DNA of 64,000 nucleotides, from positions 76,005,214 to 76,069,213 of the forward strand of contig OX457027.1 in the NCBI GenBank assembly GCA_949752745.1. Direction: 5' to 3'. A model generated the notes under the pieces. That model did no database searches. It had not been told where the DNA came from and saw only the letters and a list, made by a program, of their open reading frames with translations. Below, piece by piece: positions 12,101 through 21,438 of this stretch. How positions within the stretch are numbered: the stretch's first letter is position 1; each line of letters starts with the position of its first letter. The DNA comes from Protula sp. h YS-2021. Its lineage: Eukaryota > Annelida > Polychaeta > Sabellida > Serpulidae. Position numbers and translations under genes: made by a program.

Positions 12101-15100
12101 CACTCGTCACAGAGGTAGAGATGCTATTGGTCATTGATGACGTGGACAGTGACGCCAAGGGGAAGACCGAGGTATCGCCACTGTGTGAAACTTGTGATTC
12201 TGATAAAGATTCTAGCCCGGTCGCTTGAATAGAATTTGAATCTGCCAAGTCTGTGGCAGCACTCAGATTAAGCGGCACATCAACACCAGAAGTCTCTCTC
12301 AACGATGCCTGGAAAAGAAATATTTTCACTGTTTATAAATACTACGCATTATAATTATTTTAAAGAAAAGCTTTACCTATTTAAAATTCTTATTAAATGA
12401 TCAAACAATTTCTGTTTTTTTTTCACACTCAAACGCTTCACAATGTTTTTTTTTCAGTTAATTATCTGCATAAATGCGTGTCACATTTACATACACAGAC
12501 AAAACACAACGGGCATTTTATGGCACGTGTATTGCGCGTAAATGCCCTTAAATTTTCATAAACAAACACAATACTGAACAGAAAAAAATTAAGCTTTACA
12601 AGATGCTCTCCTACTCTCCCAGAATCTCGCCTCTCACTGTTCATTACCTACCCCATAGCACACCATCCTTTCATACCTGTGCTATTGGTGGCGGAGCAAC
12701 GAGGGGGCTGTCATCGGGTTCTATAACTATCACACCGTTTTCATCCCGGATCCAATCTTTAAACTGTGGCTCGGGCTGCACCGGGGGGTCAGCGGGTTCT
12801 TGTTTGATATACGGCCATTGAGCTACAAAATGCGCACACGGACCGTTAATGCCGCGATTGGCGCGTTGACTTAAAAACAAAACGTACAAATAGTCTGAGC
12901 TTTCTCTAAATTCGTTTTATTTTTTCAGTTTTGAATAAATTCAGTTTTTAATTACGGTTATGTTTTTACTCACACAGAAAGCCAGGTTTTTCATGCGGCG
13001 CCGTGCCTTCAGGCTCAATACATATCACACCCATGAGGTGTGCAGGAGTACTCGACGCCACACCCGCACCGCTCTGATCACCACAGCTACCAGTCCTCAA
13101 CGCATTTGCCGTGATATCTGCCAGTGCACCAATCGCCGAACGTTCGGTTTGAACAACTCTTGCCTCTGAAGAACTTGGCCGTACTTGGGGGGCACTGGGC
13201 CTTATCGGCCGATATGTGGTCATTGGCTGAGACCTCGGGAGAGTCCCAGTCTGTGTTTGAAGGCGACTGACATTTTGAGGCGGACGAATCACATTTGCCG
13301 AACTGGGAACAACTACATTGGGAATCGGCATATTTTTGCTGCGAATATTTTGGCTTTGTGTGAAGGCTGGACTGGTACGCGACTGCGCATGTCGGCTATT
13401 TCTTTGTTGGCCTTGAGCCACGGCCTGTGCTGGAATATCTCCCGACCTTTGGACTCCTCGGGCCTGTAGCGCGGCTATGCCTTGAATAGTTTGTGCTGTG
13501 TGCACCGCTTCAGGGTGCAGCATGTGACTGCTAGGGTTCGGAACAGTACTAAGGTTAGCAGGCAAAAATGTGGCTGCCTGTGGGACTATGGACGGCCGCT
13601 GCGTGGCCGCATAGGGTTGGGCTGGTGGCGGTTGATATCGCATCTGTCCAACAGGGTTCAGTTGCGACTGAAGCTGCTGCTGCTCGCGCATAAACTGCTG
13701 CATTGCCAGCTGCCGCGCCAAAAAATTCAGCTGCTCTTGGTTATCAAATGACTGGTTTTGCACTGGTTGGGGTGGGGTGGCTTGGCGAGGTGGAGCGGGG
13801 GCTACGTAAGAAGACGACGTGCCAGCACGGCTTTGTGTTTTTGCAACTTGCTTGCTAAAACTAAGTACAGCAAACGGCAGTATCTGAGTCGGTATAGGAT
13901 TCAACTTGTCGCCGACCCATTCGTACAGGAAGATCTGAAAACGAACACTACCCGCGTCACTCTTTATAAAACCTACAACTTAAGCGATACTTTCAATTAG
14001 ACGAGTATTTGACATGAATTTTCCTCTCAAGGTAATCAAATCAAAAAGAGGTACAGAAAGGCTGCGTGTTCATTAGAAATACATACATGTTATATGATAA
14101 AGCTGAACAACCATTCTCGCCGATCTCCCAATCAGCCTTTTTAGCAAGCGCTAAGTTCAATTGAACCTTGCAAACATGACATATTAAATTTTACTTTGTT
14201 AACACATGAAACCAGCCTTATTTCAAAAATTGTCAGTTTTACCTCACGCCTGTGCTTTCCCCTACCTGTGAGTGTTTAGCCTGAGAGCTAAGGTCGTCCC
14301 TTGCCGTCGGCTTGACGTTACTGACGTGGCAGTCGTAACCTGTCGTAGGTGTCTGTACAGACCTATCCGCAGGTATCGGCCTCATTCGTCCCGGAATAAT
14401 CTGCAGTTACGATTTTTAAATAGTTTCGATTGTGGCGCAATAATTCAACACTTTAAAATACTAGAGCAATGTGCATAGCCCACATATTCCCCACAGGCCC
14501 CCATCAGTTAAACTCGGTCATCAATAGTCAATCAAGAGCTGAAATGTTCTAAATCCAGCTGGTCAATTTTCCTTGGATGAACCTGGCCCATTTTCAATAC
14601 CGATCTGTGTTTGTTCCCATAGAAGCCACTTACCAAGTTTCATTAAAATCCTTGCTGCAGTTTTTAAGTTATCGTCTTAACAAGCTGTTGATGACAGACC
14701 GACACACGTTCGATCGCATATATCCCTCTCCCGTGGGGAATAAATTATACGAGTATTCGAATGACGATTTCCCAGAATCATTGGTTTGGGTCGTCTTAAA
14801 ATTCAATCTTTCAAAGAACCAACCTTAAAGACTAGCAGCCAGCAGTTCTGTACGACATTGCTTGAGCTACTCGTGTTGGCTTCCGCTGATTTCAGCTGCA
14901 CGTCAGCGTGTAAACACAGATTCACTCCGTAAGAGCTGCTTCCTGTAAGTGAATTCCCGCTTTTTATGAAAATAATTCTGTTCATTTTATGCATCATCTT
15001 CACTACGAAAAAATTTTAACCTGTTTAAGCCATGCGATAAACTGCAATAAATGGTTTCTACATTTCAAACGACGTTACTTTTATCTACGCATCTAATCTC

Positions 15101-17955
15101 AGTATTAAATATTCGTAAAAATTCACAACACACAATGCATCACACAACACACACTTTCTGAAAGAAAGCAAAACCGGTGTGGAAACATACCAAGGAAATT
15201 GAACTGCCCCGCCCTGACTGACAGACCATTCTTGAGTATCTTCTCCACCGAGGCTTTGTTCCTGTAGCATGCGAAGGCGAGCACTTCGTCCGAAGCAGCC
15301 GATGAAATCGCCGCTAAATCCGACTTCTTTTTTCTGTAGAACAACAAGACCGTGTTCATGTAAGTCCCCGCAAAACCACACGCATACACAGCAACTGATT
15401 CCTATCAAGAATTTATTTAACTCGTAAATACGCCGTACGTGCTGTAGTTACTCCAAGCTTATGTCGTACTGCACTACATTAAGCGCAATATGTGTCCCTC
15501 TTTACAACCATATATGCAGTTAGCATACAGGCGTCGCCGAAAAATATACCTTGGTTTACATTTTATAATGAGTGTTTTTCGAAACCTTGTCGATATATAA
15601 CATATGAAATTTAACTCACTGATCTAACCTTTCGGTAGATGTGACAATCACATTTTGTGCAGTTTTTCTGTGAATTTTGACGAATAACGCGACGCTGCTA
15701 TTCTGTACCGTGTGCATTTCGCAATCTTGAAAGAATAGGTTTTGGGGAAAAAGCCAGGGCAAAATTTGCATTTCAATCACACAGGAATTGATCCAAAGCA
15801 GAGAAAAAGGGTAAGAGAAAAAGTATTCAGTGGGAAAACTCACTCGTAACGAGCAGTCAGAACTGGATTCCGAACCCTGTAGATATTCTGGAACCGAAGG
15901 CCCGTCTTGTAGCTGGAATCCAAGTAAGTTCGGCGTATACTTATCAGTATTTGCTGGCCATCATTTAAGCTGTGGTCAAGGGCTTCTAAGTACTCCTCCA
16001 TACCACTTCCTGTGTACAAATGCAAACAAGCATATGAACAGAATCAACTTTCGTCAATTCTCAGTTTTTGTAAGATAAGGAAAAACCAATGATGCATGTC
16101 AGGAAGAACCCAACAAATAATAGTTTCAAGATTTTTCTTCACTTAATAAAAAGGTTCTAGCAAAACAAGCCATGGTTATTATTCCATCCGCGCCTTCACG
16201 AAAGTTAACTCTTTGGATTTACTGATTGGGTTAACCCAAGAAATTTGGATTAGCTACACCAATGGTTTAACCCACATTCACGAATGAAGTTTAACCCTGT
16301 TTTAATTCAATCTACTGTTTAGCTTTTTGATTAAGTTAAACCACAGTTAACCCAGATACGTCATCACTATTGGGGGAGAACACAGGGAATTCCCGGGGAT
16401 TTTCCCAAAGATCGGCATTTATTGGACGAGAAAAAAGTTGTGTTTTGTTTATTTCATTTCGAAAAACCTTTTGGAACTGGATCGCCTAGCTTTGGGCCGC
16501 AGGTGGTGCAAGTGGACAATATTGTGAGTTCGCACAACAAACAGGTTTGCAAAAATATTCAAAATGACCCGCGAAATAACGTACGTAAATTAAAGCTGTT
16601 TCACAGCAAGCTGTCGTCATACAGCATATTTTTCAATTCGGACCCATGCTAGCCACTCCCCCCCCCCCCCCCCCCCCGCAAACTGCTGTATTCGGCGATG
16701 CTGTCTCTATGATTTTATCTGTAAACTTGGTATTTGGGAGGATATGTCAATTTCAGATTCACGCACAGTTGTACTTCACTCCCTTCTGCAGAAAAAGGAA
16801 GAGGAACACAAATTTAATAACTTAAGCACTTATTACGACCTTAATCTTGGTTTAATCTACCTCAAGAAGGGTTAACCTTTTGGTTTAACCGCGAAGTTAA
16901 CTTTTTGGAACAAGTTAGGAGTCAACCCACTGGTTTAACTTTCGTGACTACGGCAGCAGAACATTTAATTTGCATCTTCTCGAAAGAAAAACGCTTCTCT
17001 TCACTGTATACCATGCCCTTGTTTATTCAAAATAAGCATTTTCTGTTTGTAAAATGACAGTATATACTGAAAATGACAGCATGTATTGAAGACAACTTAA
17101 ATTCCCTTGCCATCACGAATAGCCATGCATTAAACGTGTGCATTACACCACAATCCACGAATTCATTTGACATGAATCAAAGTAATCGAGAAATAAAGCA
17201 AACAAGAATGTTCCATGCATATTGTGCTCAACCAGTAAAGGCAACGGCGGTCTCCATATTCTATCGAAGTGGGTAATTTTATCAGTTACTTCTCGTGTTC
17301 CGAGATCAAATATTTTTAAACATATTGAACCAAGCCATAAGGGAAAGATGTCGTAACAACCTTCTCATTCCACCCTCCCCCCCCCCTCCCACCTCTTGCT
17401 GATAAGGTCCCACATTTTTGTCCTTTTTTTTTGGTAGACTTTTGTAGACGAACCAACCAGAACTCTGGGCCGAGGCATGTTGAAATGACACGAACATTAA
17501 GTAAAAACGTAAGTAAGCAGAGAGCGCTTAGGCTATGATAAAACAATACTGCACAAAGCCTACCGCCCGCACATCCCTATACTTACTTTCCACATCATCT
17601 TTCTTCTCATCTATCAGCACAATTATAAATAGCATTAGACACGGATACAGTTCGATACTGACCATTAAAATGAATCTCTACAATAATGGTACTGTAATCT
17701 TTGTTTCCTTTTTCCAAGCAAACTTAATAGGTTGTAGCATGTTTTGCACGAATGAAAGCAAAATTACTACTTCTTGCAGCTCATATTCCAATTCACTCAC
17801 AACTGCTCTCCAACTGAAACACAAGTGTACTTTGTCAAGTTTAATTTACTAACATATTTCAGGCAACATTTTTTAGAAGTCACGAGATAATGCCGAGATG
17901 TGATGACGCCTTAGAACTCACCAGGCGGCTGTGGATTAGGAATGGGAAAAGACAT
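43..17955 (-). CDS. TASOR/TEX15-like (DUF3715 pseudo-PARP) large nuclear protein, spliced, 3' partial
   Basis: Thirteen exons can be joined on the minus strand: 17955-17922, 16009-15844, 15333-15191, 14942-14824, 14400-14266, 13934-12974, 12822-12677, 12308-10836, 9968-3267, 1660-1497, 1254-1164, 717-532 and 180-43. Each junction has AG/GT borders and matching phase, giving 3,486 codons so far. Residues about 13-215 match the TASOR-type pseudo-PARP domain (DUF3715): note GVNLCLHADV, GYDCHVS and IFLYEW followed by ILPFAVLSF. After this come a Gln/Pro-rich stretch, a Ser/Thr-rich region, acidic SDSSTEEDE-type patches, an RS domain (about 1720-1885), proline runs (about 2230) and a coiled coil (about 3300-3378). 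In vertebrates TASOR scaffolds the HUSH complex that silences retroelements through H3K9 methylation. That role here is inference. I did not recognise a SPOC domain after the PARP-like fold. TASOR2 or TEX15 orthology is equally possible. Confidence 0.8.
194..212. repeat. (GT)n microsatellite
   Basis: A run of GT dinucleotides lies in the intron between exons 12 and 13. Confidence 0.8.
532..717 (-). CDS. TASOR-like gene, exon 12
   Basis: A 62-codon phase-0 exon encoding a folded-looking segment: IPDLGVVPAEFLFDDERY, then a mixed helix with CLLFLRDQL and CRHLCAYKRQ. The acceptor is TTTTCAG and the donor is GAG|GTGAGA. I do not recognise the segment by name. Its ordered composition contrasts with exon 9. 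Confidence 0.7.
1164..1254 (-). CDS. TASOR-like gene, exon 11 (coiled coil)
   Basis: The exon encodes LKTMEGQIRLLELAREYEMK and ends SRYQK. It continues the heptad pattern of exon 10. The acceptor is TTTTGCAG and the donor is AAG|GTTTGA, and both phases match. Confidence 0.65.
1497..1660 (-). CDS. TASOR-like gene, exon 10 (coiled coil)
   Basis: The exon starts LVQGDGNINEDVLEELKVEE and continues into heptad-like LDNLKSQIKSLRSHVDEL. The acceptor is a long T tract followed by GGCAG. The donor GAAAA|GTAGGT leaves two bases that complete an Asn codon with exon 11. Confidence 0.7.
2290..2399. repeat. ACTCTTTTTT short tandem repeats
   Basis: About eight near-copies of a 10-14-bp unit, ACTC followed by a T run, occur inside the long-TIR element. 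Confidence 0.6.
2402..2510 (+). repeat. Palindrome plus (GTTA)n, possible nested pearl/Helentron-like unit
   Basis: A near-perfect palindrome (CCCAGCTTACG / CGTAAGCTGGG) is followed by a GTTA tetranucleotide run at about 2456-2477. Two copies of a CTCCTCCTAC-containing unit follow at about 2505 and 2650. The palindrome, tetranucleotide and core-repeat order resembles pearl-type elements. It is nested inside the 1989-3222 element. Confidence 0.4.
2770..2851. repeat. GGGAATTGTCC short tandem repeat
   Basis: Four variants of GGGGAATTGTCC occur within about 80 bases in the interior of the long-TIR element. Confidence 0.5.
2931..3004. repeat. 37-bp perfect tandem duplication
   Basis: Two adjacent identical units begin TAATATGTGGTTAAAAGG and end CCCCTTGAT, inside the long-TIR element. 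Confidence 0.75.
3267..9968 (-). CDS. TASOR-like gene, exon 9 (6,702 bp, RS domain and disordered core)
   Basis: An uninterrupted 2,234-codon phase-0 exon with a TTTCAG acceptor and an AAG|GTAAAT donor. In order it encodes a short hydrophobic opening (VLVLEDGTIELVIETVY), a Lys-rich basic region, acidic Ser/Glu patches, an RS domain (about 7490-7990 in DNA), two DLF motifs (7213-7243 and 7289-7316), poly-Ser/Thr, a proline run (about 6420-6480), DPRL motifs near 6130 and 5810, then Ser/Lys-rich sequence. RS domains are typical of splicing and nuclear-speckle proteins. No enzymatic motif was seen. Long plus-strand frames across this exon are shadows. Confidence 0.9.
10005..10285. repeat. Tandem duplication in an intron (about 150-bp unit)
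   Basis: The block starting TTTAAAATATTTCTTAG and running through CAATATGATTTCGATTTT is present twice in direct order, differing mainly in the length of an internal ATT/ATTT microsatellite. It lies between exons 8 and 9. The remaining intron sequence to 10835 shows nothing I can name. Confidence 0.7.
10836..12308 (-). CDS. TASOR-like gene, exon 8 (Ser/Thr-rich)
   Basis: A 491-codon phase-0 exon with a TTCCAG acceptor and an AAG|GTACGT donor. The product is Ser/Thr/Val-rich with no recognisable fold and is probably disordered. The reading frame is open throughout on the minus strand and joins in phase to DQTLSQNL of exon 9. Confidence 0.75.
12677..12822 (-). CDS. TASOR-like gene, exon 7
   Basis: The exon encodes QWPYIKQEPADPPVQPEPQF and then an acidic segment ending PPPIAQ. 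IKQEP is a typical SUMO-acceptor consensus (psi-K-x-E), so sumoylation is possible but only inferred. The donor is CAG|GTATGA. The acceptor TTTTGTAG was chosen because it is the only nearby AG that keeps phase with exon 6. Confidence 0.6.
12974..13934 (-). CDS. TASOR-like gene, exon 6 (end of pseudo-PARP, Gln/Pro-rich)
   Basis: The exon opens with IFLYEWVGDKLNP and ILPFAVLSF, the last conserved block of DUF3715 (xxLYEY then PYAVVSF in relatives). It continues as about 290 residues of Gln-, Pro- and Ala-rich low-complexity sequence, such as QQFMREQQQLQSQL. The donor is CTGT|GTGAGT with one base left over, which joins the next exon as a Ser codon. Confidence 0.78.
14266..14400 (-). CDS. TASOR-like gene, exon 5 (pseudo-PARP)
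   Basis: This is a 45-codon phase-0 exon. It contains PTTGYDCHVSNVKP, matching the DPTPxxDCHxS block that follows the GVYL strand in TASOR family proteins. The acceptor is TGCAG and the donor is CAG|GTAGGG. Confidence 0.8.
14824..14942 (-). CDS. TASOR-like gene, exon 4 (pseudo-PARP)
   Basis: The exon encodes SSSYGVNLCLHADVQLKSA and then a hydrophobic strand ending LLVFK. This is the 'GVYLSxYxD' block typical of DUF3715 and PARP-like folds. The acceptor is TTACAG and the donor is AAG|GTTGGT. It joins in phase to IIPGRMRPI of the next exon. Confidence 0.8.
15191..15333 (-). CDS. TASOR-like gene, exon 3 (pseudo-PARP)
   Basis: The exon encodes a segment with AFACYRNKASVEKILKNGL, equivalent to the 'cys-x-lys-xx-val-x-lys-ile-xx-x-gly-leu' helix of the TASOR and TEX15 domain. 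It ends at FNFLG with a GTATGT donor. Phase 2 in and phase 1 out both match the neighbours. Confidence 0.8.
15844..16009 (-). CDS. TASOR-like gene, exon 2 (start of pseudo-PARP domain)
   Basis: The acceptor is ACACAG and the donor is a consensus GTGAGT. The exon encodes helix-rich sequence, including LDSSYKTGLRFQNIYRVRNP, which corresponds to the N-terminal part of the TASOR DUF3715 fold where an xxLDSSY motif precedes the conserved strand. It joins to exon 3 by a split Glu codon, giving RYEKKKSDL. Confidence 0.75.
16010..17921 (-). other. Intron 1 of the TASOR-like gene
   Basis: The intron lies between the GTGAGT donor at 17921 and the ACACAG acceptor at 16010. It contains a short inverted-repeat element (16196-16947) and poly-C tracts near 16655-16678 and 17385. 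No conserved coding segment was seen. Confidence 0.6.
16196..16947. mobile_element. Short TIR element (MITE-like) with GGTTAACC motifs
   Basis: The ends are TCACGAAAGTTAA in inverted orientation. The interior flanks hold many copies of TTAACC or GGTTAA, including palindromic GGTTAACC forms. No clear target duplication was found and there is no coding content. Confidence 0.45.
17922..17955 (-). CDS. TASOR-like gene, exon 1 (start codon)
   Basis: The exon encodes the first 11 residues, MSFPIPNPQPP, plus the first base of a Gly codon. The ATG is preceded by GCAGCC, a good Kozak context, and an in-frame TAA lies 12 bases upstream, which fixes the start. The donor is a consensus GTGAGT. Joining to the acceptor at 16010-16011 restores the Gly codon in phase. 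The extent of the 5' UTR upstream of 17955 is not visible. Confidence 0.7.
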
Positions 17956-17999
17956 GGCTGCGTTTTACAACTAGTTATCTTTCCAACGTCATCACCAGT

Positions 18000-19340
18000 C
18001 TGGATGCAATAAATGCACAACGCACGACATGTTGAAATCAGATGCGCCTGCAAAATGATGACATGGTGTTGACAGAGGGGAGATATTTACAAACAGTGCA
18101 TTAGCAAAATAAGAACTGAAAAACTGAAGGGCAGTGAGGAACAAATTTAGGCCGTGACCATTATTATTTATTTATTTTTTTTTTTTCAAATTCGTCGCAC
18201 GAATGACATAAACAAATATCCTAATTTCATTATTTTCTACTTACAGGGTGGCCACCTGGAATCCGAAACGAAATTCCCTGAATTTACCAGGTTTTCCACA
18301 CAATGAAATTTGACAGCCCAGGTTAGTTATAATCAATCACACTATCATTTTTAAACATTATACATAATGAACCTTTGTTTTCTGCACACCGTTTGTTCTG
18401 TGCTGAGTAATGGATTGCATTGTTACAAGCTGTGCCGACTTCAGAGTAAAATGGAAGTTGTGTACGGGCAGGAAAATTTAACATATAATGAATAAAAATA
18501 CACCTTTCACAGAAAAGAAACGATTGTTGGAAATTGAAATAAATCAGCACCACTTTACTGTGAGAGATAGAGACTGAACAGAAGCGAAAAAAGACAATTC
18601 TGAGGCCAGCTATTCAAATTTTTAATCAGTTAACCGCCGAAGTCAATTTCGAGAGGAACGAGAAAGGCAATATGGTTGGCCTCATGAGCAGGATGGGATG
18701 ATCTCCCCCAGTTTCCGTGGGAAATTGAAGCGTTGCGAAGTGCAAAAAATCTTCGCCGCGTAGTTGTGCTTAGACGTCAGACTGAGAGAGAGCTGCCGGA
18801 CAAATTTCATATTTGGAGGAAAATGCAAAGACGTGCTTCATGACAAAACCGTAAAATCCAGGCGAAACAAAAGTCGAACAAAATTATTTCGGTATAAAAA
18901 AAGAGATAACGCCACAGCTCAGTTTTTTTTTTTTTTTTTTGTATCTGCGACATAAGACAGAAGATTCAATACTAAGGCAAAAGGGGGAGAGAGTTGAACA
19001 CAGGTGGAGCGAACAGTAGTTAAAAGAAGTGCAACGAAAAGACCAAAAAAAAAAGCGGACGACGTCTAGAAAGCATAAAGGATAACCATTTTGAGTGGAT
19101 GTGTTGCCTTATTTCGTTAAGGGATCAGACATATATATATATGGACAGCTTACACAGCCTCTGAGTTTAAACATCAAATATCTGAATTAATGTGGATGAA
19201 ACTAAATAAAACACAGTGCGAAGTATCGAGAAATTATGATGTTATTTCTGAAACTTTTATGCAGAGAAAAGGTTAACTGGGCAGAGAAAGGTATGCCGTT
19301 ACCAATGCTATGTTTTATCTTAATTCTTGTATTCCTTGAC
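18000..19340. other. Region upstream of the TASOR-like gene, no gene seen
   Basis: Short AT-rich frames only. The promoter and 5' UTR of the minus-strand TASOR-like gene should start in or near the left part, but no TATA box or CpG-rich island can be singled out. T tracts occur at about 18175-18187 and 18918-18940. Confidence 0.4.
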
Positions 19341-19348
19341 GCAAAAAT

Positions 19349-19352
<4 letters not shown>

Positions 19353-19417
<65 letters not shown>
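19353..19417. repeat. (TA)n microsatellite
   Basis: An uninterrupted AT/TA run of more than 60 bases directly adjoins the left end of a hAT-type element. The run resumes at 21422-21438 and 22293-22314. Confidence 0.95.
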
Positions 19418-19420
<3 letters not shown>

Positions 19421-19584
19421 GGCTCGAAATTAGCTGGGGCCCTGGGGCCCGAGGCCCCATGATTTCTGGCCGGGCCCCACGATTTTCGAGGCTTGGGGCC
19501 CGGCGGGCCCCACGATTTTTTCGGAAAGGCCTATGTTAGTCATCAAAATAACAGATTTTTCTTCAACCAAAAAAGTACTCATAT

Positions 19585-20889
19585 GGGGTTGGGACATTTT
19601 GTACCTTTGTCACTTTGTACCTCCGTCATTTTGTACCTTTTCTGCCACTTTGTACCTTACCATTTTATACCTTTTATTACGTGCAATACTCAGTTAAAAC
19701 AAAAAATTAAATACCGCCTGCTCTACCTGACCTTCATTTCAGTGAAAATATTAATGCAATCATTTCGACCACATTTTCTCTGGAATTACTCAACCAGACT
19801 GAGTGAATCTACTCAGGGGTTACTCTGCAAAATCTCTGTAATTGGCTGGACTTTCAGCACCAGTCTTCTAAAATCAGTATAAATACAGCTGCAATTCTTT
19901 GCCAGTTATATGACTCCCCCTAAGGGAGACATATATAGCATTTGGTGTGTCCGTCCGTCCGTCCGTCCCAGTGTCTGTCTTGCCGTCTGTCTGTCCGCAG
20001 TGAGTTCTTATGAAATTAATGAGTTGATTTTTCTCAAAAAATACATACATACATATTGGGGTACATGTCTAGATGATGCCCGTGTTATCTTTTTTCGTTC
20101 CTTCAACAATTCTATTTTGGCAAAGTTTTGAACATGGGGGGGGGGGGGGTGGGGCGTGCATTTTTCTCACTTTGGCAGGCTACATCTCCAAAACAGTTCG
20201 TTGGATAAGGCTCAGACGTCGCAAAAAGAACACACATATAGCACAAATGTATACTGCAAAGTTTTTCTTCATTTCCGTTGAAAATGTATTTTTGGCGAAT
20301 TTTTGAATTTTTGATTTTAAACTTTTTTTTGGGCCATATTGTTGCGATATCTCCGAAAAAGTTTGTTGGATTAGGTTGAAACGTGGCAAGAAGAACCCAC
20401 ATAAAGTGCAAATGTTTACTGTAAAGTTTTTCTTCATTTTCGTTGAAAATGTATTTTTGGCGATTTTTTAATTTTTTTTATTATTTAAGTTTTTTGGCCA
20501 TATTGTTGCGATATCTCCGAAACTGTTTGATTACATCGCAACGGATAATTCGAGGTTAATGTGGATTAAATTATCAGCTTAGACTTAGTGGTAGCTACAG
20601 CTAGACTGTCATCGGTGACAATAAGAAAATTCCGTTGTTATTTTGCTAGTTACACATTACGCGACAGCAAAAAACGTGTACTGTATTGTAAAGAAGCGTG
20701 CAAATTGACAATAAAATATGTAAAATTAATCTTGGTTGTAATTTTTCTCATCTTAAAGAGGGTACAAAATGACTTCAAAAAGGTGTAAAGTGGTAAGGTA
20801 CAAAGTGGCGGAAAAGGTACAAAACGTCTTTCGCGGAAGTACAAAATGGCAAGATACAAAGTGGCAAAGATACAAAATGTCCCAAGACC
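19585..20889. mobile_element. DNA transposon nested in the hAT element, 8-bp target duplication
   Basis: The flanks are direct repeats ACTCATAT at 19577-19584 and 20890-20897. The ends are inverted and share TTGGGACATTTTGTA. They then run into several copies of TTTTGTACCTT / CACTTTGTACC on both arms. An 8-bp duplication fits hAT-like insertion. It carries no transposase and is itself interrupted by a pearl-like repeat. Confidence 0.75.
19909..20545 (+). mobile_element. Pearl/Helentron-like element, copy A
   Basis: It begins with CCCCCTAAGGGAGACATA, then a CCGT microsatellite (about 19950-19968), a G tract at 20133-20148, and two core tandem units of about 155 bases beginning near 20175 and 20335, each containing a GATATCTCCGAAA-like stretch and AATGTATTTTTGGCGA. 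The same order recurs at 57981. This microsatellite-plus-core-repeat layout is that of pearl elements described from bivalves. Confidence 0.6.
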
Positions 20890-20931
20890 ACTCATATAGG
20901 TAAGCATTTTTTGGGCCTAATGGACTTTCTA

Positions 20932-21118
20932 TTAGCGATTCCCGTTGCGTCCGCTGAAGCAGAACGAGGGTTTAGCGCTCTGAAAAAAAAACGAAGACTG
21001 ACTGGCGAGCCAGCTTAAACGACGATCATCTGACGGATCTGCTTCTAATTCAACTTGAATCTCCGGAAATAAAAAACTTTGACCCTATTCCCGCAATAGA
21101 CCCCTGGAGTTCGAGTTA
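20932..21118 (+). pseudogene. hAT transposase C-terminal fossil
   Basis: The plus-strand translation reads LAIPVASAEAERGFSALK and, after an in-frame stop, LLLIQLESPEIKNFDP. These are the two signature blocks of the hAT dimerisation domain. The N-terminal DDE region is missing, so the element is not autonomous. Confidence 0.75.
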
Positions 21119-21438
21119 GACGTCCTTTCGTTCATGAAGAAACGGTCCACGGCATTGAAGCAAATAAGGATATCAAAGAGGAAATAGGGGTGTGGGAAGA
21201 ACTCGGTGTCACAATATAATAAAAACAATAGAGAGACAAACTGAAGACAATTGTATCATGTATCATTAAGAAAAATAAATTACTTTTTATGGGAATATGG
21301 TGATTTTTCTAATATATAGCCTAAATCTATCTGGGCCCCAGGATTTTCGGCCGGGCCCCAAGAAATCTGGACTTTGGGGCCCGGAGGGCCCCAAGGTATA
21401 AATGGTTAATTTCGAGCCCTGTATATATATATATATAT

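Larger units (their letters stand above)
19418..21421 (+). mobile_element. hAT-type DNA transposon with CAGGGCTCGAAATTA ends
   Basis: Inverted ends read CAGGGCTCGAAATTA on both sides, a common hAT terminal sequence, and are followed by GC-rich GGGGCCC-type repeats. Both sides are TA runs, so an 8-bp TATATATA target duplication is consistent but cannot be proved. A fossil of the hAT C-terminal dimerisation region lies near the right end. A second DNA element (19585-20889) is inserted within. Confidence 0.8.

Noticed and set aside
19236..19433. Open frame over the TA microsatellite (IYIYIY run)
   Set aside because: Produced by translation of the TA repeat.
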